Shown in pieces: positions 14,597-20,462 of a stretch of DNA of 20,462 nt. The number at the start of each line of letters is the position of its first letter. Position 1 is the first letter of the stretch. The stretch spans positions 1 through 20,462 of the forward strand of contig JAOUDB010000011.1 in assembly GCA_029859485.1 (NCBI GenBank), read 5' to 3'. The position numbers and the translations under genes were made by a program. This DNA is from Desulfuromonadales bacterium (GTDB lineage: Bacteria; Desulfobacterota; Desulfuromonadia; Desulfuromonadales; BM103). The notes beneath the pieces were generated by a model that saw only the letters and a program-made list of their open reading frames with translations, did no database searches and had not been told where the DNA came from.

Positions 14597-15325
14597 ATGA
14601 CCATTGTTCTTGAGCCGATCAGGCCGAAAAAAATATCCGAGGAAATCGTCAGCCAAATCAAACAGCTGATCTCAAAAGGTGAACTCAAACCTGGGGATCG
14701 TATCCCTTCCGAGCGTGAGTTGGCAGCAATGCTGGGTGTCAGCAGACCCTCTGTTCGGGAAGCGATTATGGTTCTTGAGGCGATGGGTTTTCTGGACTCT
14801 CGCCAGGGTGGGGGCACTTTCGTCAAAGCATTGACCGCGGTCAGCATCATGGATCCTTTGGCCAAGCTGGTGGAAAAAAGGGATCCTGAACTTTTGCGCT
14901 CTCTTGCCGAGGTGCGTATGGGACTTGAGAGCTGGTCCGCATATCTTGCAGGCAAAAGGGCCACGGCAAAGGACATTGCTGAGCTGCGTCGACTCTATTA
15001 TGTCATGGAGAAGCAGGCGGCGAAGGGTGGCTGGGATTCTGAGGTCGACGCAGAATTTCATTACGCGATTACCGCCGCCAGTCACAACAGCTTGCAGATG
15101 CATGTCCTCGATTCAATTCATTCTCTCTTTCATACAACTATTCAGGTTGCCTTAATGGAGTTTTACCAGCAAGAAGGTCACGTCCAGTTGCTGCTGACGC
15201 AACATCGAGATATTATGGAGGCAATTGCTGACCACCAGCCTGAACTGGCGCGGCAGAGGATGATGGAACATCTGAAGATGGTCGAGGAGAAGATGGCTCA
15301 ACTTCTCAAGGAGAAGGGCGCCTGA
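14597..15325 (+). CDS. FadR-subfamily (FCD) GntR transcriptional regulator, LldR/GlcC-like
   Basis: The 242-residue protein has an N-terminal winged helix (about 8-76) with the GntR signature LKPGDRIPSERELAAMLGVS, then SRPSVREAIMVLEAMGF and the wing RQGGGTFV. The C-terminal FCD ligand domain (about 95-225) shows DAEFHYAITAASHN and QHRDIMEAI, carrying the Asp and His residues that bind metal and carboxylate effectors in this family. I chose the ATG at 14597 because the predicted promoter and operator lie between it and an in-frame ATG at 14528. The gene converges on glcF, and regulators of this class commonly control lactate, glycolate or pyruvate genes. It therefore probably controls the dctQ-glcF operon; the effector is inferred to be the operon's substrate. 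Confidence 0.88.
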   Translation: MTIVLEPIRPKKISEEIVSQIKQLISKGELKPGDRIPSERELAAMLGVSRPSVREAIMVLEAMGFLDSRQGGGTFVKALTAVSIMDPLAKLVEKRDPELLRSLAEVRMGLESWSAYLAGKRATAKDIAELRRLYYVMEKQAAKGGWDSEVDAEFHYAITAASHNSLQMHVLDSIHSLFHTTIQVALMEFYQQEGHVQLLLTQHRDIMEAIADHQPELARQRMMEHLKMVEEKMAQLLKEKGA

Positions 15326-15374
15326 TAAAATCGGAGACGCAGAACGCGGGGCAAGATAACCGAAAAATAAAAGC

Positions 15375-15412
15375 AAGCGGGGTCAGAACAAATTTCTGAC
15401 CCCGCTTCTTTT
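15375..15412. terminator. Bidirectional terminator between the regulator gene and glcF
   Basis: AAGCGGGGTCAGAA and TTCTGACCCCGCTT form a perfect 14-base stem with a 5-base loop, followed by TCTTTT on the plus strand and by GCTTTTATTTTT on the minus strand. It would end both convergent genes. Confidence 0.9.
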
Positions 15413-15464
15413 CCATCCAGCTTTAGTTTTTAATCTTCGCGCTCCTCGTCCTTCGTTCCGCTTT

Positions 15465-16763
15465 TCAACCTGTCGCAATCCCCAACAACTCCGTGATGTG
15501 CACTACTTCTTGTATCATGCCGGCCTGTTTCAGCCCCCAGGCCAGTTGCAAGTGACATCCGGGGTTGGCGGTGACTAACAGTTCGGCACCGGTTGCCCTG
15601 ATATTTTCAAGTTTGCGGTTGAGAATCTGCTGGCTCTCTGTAGTGTACTTGAGGCTAAAGGTCGCTGCACTGCCGCAACACCAGCTGGCCTCTTCCATTT
15701 CGCGATAAACGATTCCTGGAATCGCCTTGATCAGCTCCCGCGGCTGTTTGCTGATGCCTTGCGCATGGCAGAGATGGCAGGGTTCATGGTAAGTGACGAT
15801 TTTTTTGACCGGTTTCAAGCCTTCCGTTCGTAACCCCTGCTCTGCCAGGAATTCACTGACATCCTTGATCTTGGCGCGGAAGGTAGCAAGTTTGTCATGC
15901 TCTCCGGCCTCCTCGAGCAATTCTTCGTACTCTTTCAAAGCTGCCCCGCAACCGGCACAGTCGGTCACAATCGCATCGACATCGAGGGCCATGAAGAGAT
16001 CGAGGTTATGCTGCGCTATGAGTTTGGTTGTATCGCGATCGCCCTCGGTCAAATGAGGAGCGCCGCAGCACTTTTGTTCTTTTGGCGTAACGACTTCGAA
16101 GCCCTGATGGGTCAAAACACGCACAGTTTGACGGGAGACTTCGGGATACATAAGGGTCATTATGCAGCCGAGGAAAAACGCCACCCGACCGCGTTGTTCT
16201 CCTTCTGCAGGAATGACATCCGCTAACTGTGGACGTAACGGTGGATGCAATTCAGGGATCATTCTTTCGGCTTTGTCGACCCACTCCGGTCCCAACTTGA
16301 GCAATTGCGAGTGCCTGACCAACCACTGGATACCGAGCTTCTGATAAAGCCTCGCCGGCAGCATCGAGGTCTCGAGCAGGTCGGGATTGGGCAGCATCTT
16401 CTGCAAGACGAATTCACGGAATGATTTGCTTACATGCTTGAGCGGGAAGAACTGGTGGGCCTGACTGCGACAAATTTCCATGACTTCACCGGCACGTACA
16501 CCGGAGGGACAGGCGGTAGTACAGGCTCGACAGTCGAGGCAGAAGAAGGCTTCTTCTTTGACCGCTTCAGTGAACTCGAGTTTTCCTTCAGCCACGGCCC
16601 GGGCCAGGGACACACGACCGCGCGGGCTGGAACGCTCACGACCGGTGAGGGCGAAGGTCGGACAGGTCGGCAGGCAGAAGCCGCAGCGCATGCACTGCAG
16701 GACATCTTCATATTCTGGTGCATTCTCGGGGGTAAAGTTGCCAAGTTTCTCTTTGTCGGCCAT
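15465..16763 (-). CDS. glcF: GlcF-like iron-sulfur subunit of a lactate/glycolate dehydrogenase
   Basis: The 432-residue protein carries electrons from the flavin subunit. Two [4Fe-4S] motifs are near the N-terminus: C24-x2-C27-x2-C30-x3-C34 (CMRCGFCLPTCPT) and C75-x2-C78-x2-C81-x3-C85 (CLDCRACTTACPSG). Two CCG domains follow, the first with CCGAPH and CAGCG, the second with EPCHLCHAQG and EASWCCGSAATFS. This is the domain order of GlcF and of similar D-lactate dehydrogenase partners. The length fits the family. The start lies 4 bases after the glcD stop codon, with AGGA inside the end of glcD, so the two are translationally coupled. The electron acceptor (quinone or another carrier) cannot be seen. 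Substrate is lactate or glycolate; I cannot separate the two. Confidence 0.92.
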   Translation of the reverse strand: MADKEKLGNFTPENAPEYEDVLQCMRCGFCLPTCPTFALTGRERSSPRGRVSLARAVAEGKLEFTEAVKEEAFFCLDCRACTTACPSGVRAGEVMEICRSQAHQFFPLKHVSKSFREFVLQKMLPNPDLLETSMLPARLYQKLGIQWLVRHSQLLKLGPEWVDKAERMIPELHPPLRPQLADVIPAEGEQRGRVAFFLGCIMTLMYPEVSRQTVRVLTHQGFEVVTPKEQKCCGAPHLTEGDRDTTKLIAQHNLDLFMALDVDAIVTDCAGCGAALKEYEELLEEAGEHDKLATFRAKIKDVSEFLAEQGLRTEGLKPVKKIVTYHEPCHLCHAQGISKQPRELIKAIPGIVYREMEEASWCCGSAATFSLKYTTESQQILNRKLENIRATGAELLVTANPGCHLQLAWGLKQAGMIQEVVHITELLGIATG

Positions 16764-16767
16764 CAGT

Positions 16768-18159
16768 TTATTCCTGACCGTCTGCGAAGATTTTTCCGGG
16801 GTTTAGTATACCTTCGGGGTCAAATGCTTGTTTGATTCGTTTCATTACCGCAACGCCACCCGGGCCGATCTGCCTGGCCAGGTATTCTTTTTTGGCGATA
16901 CCGATGCCGTGTTCCCCTGAGACGGTACCACCCCAGGCAAGAACCTGCTCGTAAAGTTCATCGTAAAATGCGTGCGCACGTTTCATCTCGTCTGCGTCTC
17001 GTTCGTCACAGAGGACTGTCGGGTGCAGGTTGCCGTCGCCGGCGTGACCGAAGGTGCCAACCGTCAACGCATATTTCTTAGTTAATCGCTCAATCAGGGT
17101 AAAAGTTTCTGCGAGCATCGAACGGGGCACAGTAGCGTCTTCCAGCAGGGTCGTCGGTGAAACCCGCGCCAGCGCCGAGAGAGCGGTACGTCGTGCCGCA
17201 GCCAGACTGGCAGCTTCTTCAGCGTCCTTGGCAACCTGCACTTCTGCCGCTCCCACTTCCCTCAGTATCCGCTCGACCCCTTCGGCCTCTTCGGTCACCA
17301 TCGCCGGATGACCGTCAACCTCGATCAACAGCAATGCTGCCATCTCACGCGGTAAACCTATTTTGACGTAATCCTCGACGCAATTGATGGTTGCCTTATC
17401 CATGATCTCCATGGTTGAAGGGATGATTTTTGCGGCGATAATCTTGCTGACCGCCGCACCAGCAATGCTGATATCATCGAAATAAGCGAGGAAGGTCCGT
17501 TTGTCCTGCGGTGGTGGGATCAGCTTAACTGTGATTTCGGTGATGATCGCCAGGGTCCCTTCGCTGCCGATCAGGAGATCCTTGAAAGCGTAACCGGCGA
17601 CGTCTTTGACGCTTTTACCGCCAGTGCTCAGCAGGCTGCCATCCGGCAAAACGCATTTGAGGGCCATGACGTAATCGCGGGTGACGCCGTACTTGAGGCC
17701 GCGCAGGCCGCCGGCGTCTTCCATAACATTACCGCCGAGGGTCGAAATCTTCTGTGAACCAGGATCCGGCGGATAGAAAAGGCCCTTTGCAGCGACGGCG
17801 TTGAAGAGGTCGAGAGTAACAACACCGGCTTGGCAAGTGGCGGTCAGGTTTTCTTCATCGATTTCAAGGATCTTGTCCATTTTGTTCAAGCAGATGACGA
17901 TACCGCCATCGACCGGGATGCTGCCACCGGAAAGGCCGGTACCGCTGCCACGCGGGGTGATCGAAACTTTGTGGTCACGGGCAACCTGCATAACGCTTTG
18001 CACCTGCTCACTGTCGGTGGGGTAGACGACCAGATCAGGCGTCGCATGCAGGCCAGGCGTAGAGTCGTAGCCGAGGACCAGCAGATCTTCCGCTGCGGTA
18101 ATGATGTTTTCTTTGCCCAGTTTGTCAATCAGAATCTGAATGGCTGTTTCTGAAATCAT
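16768..18159 (-). CDS. glcD: GlcD-like FAD-binding 2-hydroxyacid dehydrogenase
   Basis: The 463-residue flavoprotein oxidises a 2-hydroxy acid (glycolate or D-lactate) and passes electrons to the GlcF-like partner. It has the PCMH FAD-binding domain with PRGSGTGLSGG (69-79) and PDPGSQKISTLGGNVMEDAG (131-150), then DVAGYAFKDLLIGSEGTL (186-203). The C-terminal FAD-oxidase domain has GHAGDGNLHP (371-380), whose His residues bind metal and substrate carboxylate, SGEHGIGIAKK (414-424) and ILNPGKIF near the end. I chose the ATG at 18159: AAGGGA lies 6 bases upstream and the protein begins normally there; an in-frame ATG at 18204 adds 15 unrelated residues. It follows uspA after an 84-base structured gap and belongs to the same operon. 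Confidence 0.93.
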   Translation of the reverse strand: MISETAIQILIDKLGKENIITAAEDLLVLGYDSTPGLHATPDLVVYPTDSEQVQSVMQVARDHKVSITPRGSGTGLSGGSIPVDGGIVICLNKMDKILEIDEENLTATCQAGVVTLDLFNAVAAKGLFYPPDPGSQKISTLGGNVMEDAGGLRGLKYGVTRDYVMALKCVLPDGSLLSTGGKSVKDVAGYAFKDLLIGSEGTLAIITEITVKLIPPPQDKRTFLAYFDDISIAGAAVSKIIAAKIIPSTMEIMDKATINCVEDYVKIGLPREMAALLLIEVDGHPAMVTEEAEGVERILREVGAAEVQVAKDAEEAASLAAARRTALSALARVSPTTLLEDATVPRSMLAETFTLIERLTKKYALTVGTFGHAGDGNLHPTVLCDERDADEMKRAHAFYDELYEQVLAWGGTVSGEHGIGIAKKEYLARQIGPGGVAVMKRIKQAFDPEGILNPGKIFADGQE

Positions 18160-18175
18160 GGCGTTTCCCTTAAAG

Positions 18176-18230
18176 ACTCCGTGGCTTGCAGGCAAGAGCT
18201 GCATGCCCCGAAAATATTGGCTGACGGAGT
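18176..18230 (-). other. Structured intercistronic RNA segment between uspA and glcD
   Basis: An 8-of-9-base hairpin (18183-18191 with 18199-18207, 7-base loop) sits directly beside the arm ACTCCGT/ACGGAGT (18176-18182 with 18224-18230), so the transcript can fold into a two-part stem just before the glcD ribosome-binding site. There is no T run, so it is not a normal terminator. RNA processing or differential expression of glcDF is possible but unproven. Confidence 0.35.
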
Positions 18231-18243
18231 TTGCTCTGGTGGT

Positions 18244-18753
18244 TTAGAAGCCTTCTTCGTGAAAACCTTCCGGAATCCTTACCACCAGAACCGGCTGGGC
18301 TGCGCTGTGCAACACTTTGTGGGTCGTGCTACCGAGGATTGCATCTCCGATCACGGTGTGGCGATGTGCGCCCATAATGATTAGATCGACAGCGTATTCT
18401 TTTGCAGCAGCCAAGATGACCTGAGCTGGTTGGCCTTCTTCAATCCGAACTTCGCTAACGCGCTGTGTGCACACCTGGTCGTCAGCGCACTCCCTTTCGC
18501 AGAGACACGCGACGCGTTCACGCAATCGCTCCTTGCCCTGGGTCTGTGCCGTACTGTGGATCTGCTCCGATTGCTCGTGGGAAATGTGCAATTCCACCAG
18601 GCTCTGGGCAAATGTTGGCAGGGGCTCCAGTGCCGAGATGGCAATGATCTGCGCGTCATGTTGATTGGCCAGGGCAAGGGCGTAGCGGAAGACGTACGGA
18701 GCCCCTGGTCCCATGCCTGTGGCGTAGAGAATCGTCTTGATTTGCGGAAGCAT
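18244..18753 (-). CDS. Universal stress protein (UspA family)
   Basis: The 169-residue protein has the Usp fold: the first strand IKTILYATGMG, the helix YVFRYALALANQHDAQIIAISAL, and the C-terminal nucleotide-binding segment DLIIMGAHRHTVIGDAILGSTTHKV followed by QPVLVVR. The usual G-x2-G-x9-G-S/T loop is present except that its second Gly is Arg (GAHR...GST), so ATP binding may be weakened. It is a cytoplasmic single-domain protein of slightly more than usual length, with a Cys-containing insertion near 83-95. A GGAG ribosome-binding site lies about 9 bases upstream of the ATG. It sits between the transporter and dehydrogenase genes, in the same operon. Usp genes beside TRAP transporters are known in other bacteria, including halophiles; a regulatory role toward the transporter is only inferred here. 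Confidence 0.88.
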   Translation of the reverse strand: MLPQIKTILYATGMGPGAPYVFRYALALANQHDAQIIAISALEPLPTFAQSLVELHISHEQSEQIHSTAQTQGKERLRERVACLCERECADDQVCTQRVSEVRIEEGQPAQVILAAAKEYAVDLIIMGAHRHTVIGDAILGSTTHKVLHSAAQPVLVVRIPEGFHEEGF

Positions 18754-18777
18754 TATGTCTTCTCCTCTAAAGCGAAA

Positions 18778-20118
18778 CTATCTGCCGAAGAAAACGTCAG
18801 GCAGGTAGGTAATGATCTGCGGGAAGAATATCATGGTCGCCAGGGCTAAAACCTGGATCATGACAAAGGGAAGTATCCCTCGATAGACATCGCCCATGGT
18901 GTATTCCGGTGGCGCAACCCCCTTGAAATAGAAAAGGGAGTAGCCAAAAGGCGGGGTCAGGAAAGACGTCTGCAGGTTGATGCAAATCATCATGGCAAAC
19001 CAGAGTGGATTGAAATCCAGGTCCATTGCGATCGGCGTGAAGATCGGTACGACCACAAGCAGGATGGCTGCCCAGTCGATGAACATGCCCATGAAGAAAA
19101 CAACCGCCATCATAATGCCGAAGACGACAAAGCGATTCACGTCCATGCCGAGCAAAACATCAGCGACAACATCGCCACCGCCCATGCTCAAAAAGACCAC
19201 GGAGAAGAATTTGCCTCCGACGAAGAGGGCCATGATCATGGCTGTGGTACGGGCCGTTGAGATGCAGGCCTGGGTAATGACGTTCCAGTTCAACTTACGA
19301 CTGACCAGGGCCAGTACCAGAGCGCCAACGCAGCCCAACGCTGCTGCTTCAGTCGGAGTCGCGACTCCCGCCAAAATGGTCCCCATAACGGTGAGAATCA
19401 AACCGAACGGCGGCACGAAGTTCTTCATCGTCATGGTGAATTTTTCCAAGACGGTGGCGGTACGCTCTGCCGCGGGAATCGGCGGCCCGAGTTTGGGGTT
19501 CATGTAACAGCGCACGGCGACATAGAGCAGGTACATGCCAGACAAAAGCAGACCGGGCAGGATGGCTGCGGCAAACAGGTTGCCGACCGAGGTCTCTTTT
19601 TGGCCGGTCAGGCCACCATAAACGACCAGCATGATCGACGGCGGGATCAAAATCCCCAAGGTCCCCGACGAGCAGATAATCCCCGCGGAGAGAGATTTGT
19701 CGTAACCTCGTTTGAGTAATGCTGGTCCGGCCATCAAGCCCATGGCGACAACCGAGGCACCAACAATGCCGGTTGTTGCGGCGAAGACGGTTGAGACCAC
19801 AATGACTGCCAGTCCCAAGCCGCCGCGCAGACCACCCAGTACGGTATAGAGGGCGTCAAACAGCCCTTCAGAAACCTTGGATCGATCGAGGACCTGGGCC
19901 ATGAAAATAAATAGCGGGATGGCTACAAGGGTGTAGTTAAGAAAAATTCCCCAGGCATTGTTGGCAAACAAACCGAGTAATGCCGAAAAATTGAAGCCGT
20001 TATCTATCAGGCCGAAGAGGGTCGCAACTGCGGCTAAAGTTACCGCTAAGGGGTGGCCCATGGCAATGGAAGCCATCAGCGTCACGAACATGAGTATGGT
20101 TAAAACTTCTACGCTCAT
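18778..20118 (-). CDS. dctM: TRAP transporter large membrane subunit (DctM family)
   Basis: The 446-residue protein is almost entirely hydrophobic, with about a dozen transmembrane helices, and has DctM features such as LVAIPLFIFMAQVL, TGIVGASVVAMGLMAGPALL, then SSGTLGILIPPSIMLVVYG, and ATPTEAAALGCVGALVLAL. It forms the sodium-coupled transport channel of a TRAP system in the inner membrane, working with the small DctQ subunit (30 bases upstream) and a periplasmic DctP binding protein. The latter is not in the window and is presumably beyond its right end. The ATG at 20118 has GGAG 11 bases upstream. Being followed by uspA, glcD and glcF suggests that the transported substrate is the hydroxy acid those enzymes oxidise. 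Confidence 0.93.
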   Translation of the reverse strand: MSVEVLTILMFVTLMASIAMGHPLAVTLAAVATLFGLIDNGFNFSALLGLFANNAWGIFLNYTLVAIPLFIFMAQVLDRSKVSEGLFDALYTVLGGLRGGLGLAVIVVSTVFAATTGIVGASVVAMGLMAGPALLKRGYDKSLSAGIICSSGTLGILIPPSIMLVVYGGLTGQKETSVGNLFAAAILPGLLLSGMYLLYVAVRCYMNPKLGPPIPAAERTATVLEKFTMTMKNFVPPFGLILTVMGTILAGVATPTEAAALGCVGALVLALVSRKLNWNVITQACISTARTTAMIMALFVGGKFFSVVFLSMGGGDVVADVLLGMDVNRFVVFGIMMAVVFFMGMFIDWAAILLVVVPIFTPIAMDLDFNPLWFAMMICINLQTSFLTPPFGYSLFYFKGVAPPEYTMGDVYRGILPFVMIQVLALATMIFFPQIITYLPDVFFGR

Positions 20119-20148
20119 TGGTCTCTTATCTCCAGGCTCAAGCAGGTA

Positions 20149-20462
20149 TTAAGGGGTTTCTTTTAGGGCACGGATATCTTGGATCAGTTTGGCTATTCCT
20201 TGCAGCAAGAAGAGGAAAAAGCCGACGGCCATGAGCGTTTTCACCGGATAGATAGCCGGAGCCCAGGAGCTGGAAGCATGCTCCCATTGTTGCCACGAGT
20301 TAACAGCTAAAACCCAGACATAAAAACTCAGCAGCCCCATCGAGGGAAGAAAGAGAGCCGCGTTGGTGATGATACGCAGGATAATCCGCGATTTTGGTGA
20401 CAGCCGCGATTCAAAGACATCGATAGCAACGTGAGTATTGTGTTTGTGGGCGTAAGCTAAGG
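20149..20462 (-). CDS. dctQ: TRAP transporter small membrane subunit (DctQ family), C-terminal part
   Basis: The reading frame enters from the right window edge and stops at a TAA at 20151-20149, giving at least 103 residues. The visible part reads HVAIDVFESRLSPKSR, the conserved DctQ segment between its middle helices, then two hydrophobic helices (around ITNAALFLPSMGLLSFYVWV and YPVKTLMAVGFFLFLLQGIA) and a short charged tail. An ATG at 20340 lies inside the third helix and is not the true start; the gene begins outside the window. DctQ links the binding protein and DctM in the inner membrane. Its position directly before dctM is the usual TRAP order. Confidence 0.85.
   Translation of the reverse strand, partial: LAYAHKHNTHVAIDVFESRLSPKSRIILRIITNAALFLPSMGLLSFYVWVLAVNSWQQWEHASSSWAPAIYPVKTLMAVGFFLFLLQGIAKLIQDIRALKETP

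Noticed and set aside
18977..19507. 176-codon plus-strand frame rich in Met, Thr and Lys
   Set aside because: Typical antisense shadow of a multi-helix membrane protein gene (dctM).

Overview
The window reads as a Gram-negative chromosome of roughly 50-55% GC, most likely a deltaproteobacterium of the Desulfuromonas/Geobacter/Pelobacter group. That placement is an inference. It rests on the combination of a very large GH13 protein with GlgA, a nucleotidyltransferase fused to a phosphomannomutase-like domain, a YkgJ-type cysteine-cluster protein, an MSHA-pilus gene remnant, and a TRAP/GlcD/GlcF organic-acid module under a FadR-type regulator. No rRNA, tRNA, CRISPR array, intact insertion sequence or phage gene was seen. 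Most of the window is ordinary, densely packed chromosome.

Layout. (1) 1-609: the 5' part of trkA (minus strand, cut by the window edge) lies divergent from a small HNH nuclease gene. (2) 625-8752, all minus strand: a carbohydrate-storage block. In transcription order it holds a stand-alone CheY-like receiver, a sugar nucleotidyltransferase with a degenerate mutase domain (TTG start), a 1115-residue GH13 protein, glycogen synthase glgA, and a very acidic 73-residue protein coupled to glgA by an ATGA overlap. (3) 8963-10446: a YhcC-type radical SAM protein (plus) ending at a strong hairpin terminator, then a membrane-anchored cytochrome b5-like protein (minus) with a doubtful tiny membrane ORF behind it. 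(4) 10447-10946: about 500 bases without an intact gene. It holds a deletion scar in which the first codons of an ExeA/MshM-type ATPase gene run into the last TPR unit of an MshN-type gene, which also carries a nonsense codon. (5) 10947-14481: a YkgJ-family protein (plus), then a Spy/CpxP-like periplasmic protein (minus) divergent from a NarX/NarL-like two-component pair (plus), with a perfect nested palindrome in the shared upstream region. (6) 14484-20462: a FadR/LldR-type regulator gene (plus) with its own TGGTnnnACCA operator. It is convergent, across a bidirectional terminator, with a minus-strand operon reading dctQ - dctM - uspA - glcD - glcF.

How the genes fit together. The storage block probably supplies and handles alpha-glucans: GlgA builds the chain, the GH13 protein remodels it or transfers glycosyl units, and the nucleotidyltransferase makes a nucleotide sugar. 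The right-hand operon looks like uptake (TRAP) and oxidation (FAD dehydrogenase plus iron-sulfur partner) of a 2-hydroxy acid such as lactate or glycolate, controlled by the adjacent FCD-domain regulator. The Spy-like/kinase/regulator cluster looks like an envelope-stress sensing unit analogous in layout to CpxP-CpxAR or ZraP-ZraSR, but built with a NarX/NarL-class kinase and regulator.

No clearly new biological system was found. The observations most worth a second look are the mshM-mshN deletion scar, the nucleotidyltransferase whose mutase domain lacks all four active-site loops, the GH13 protein with an altered region IV, and the Spy-like/NarX-NarL arrangement with its palindrome.
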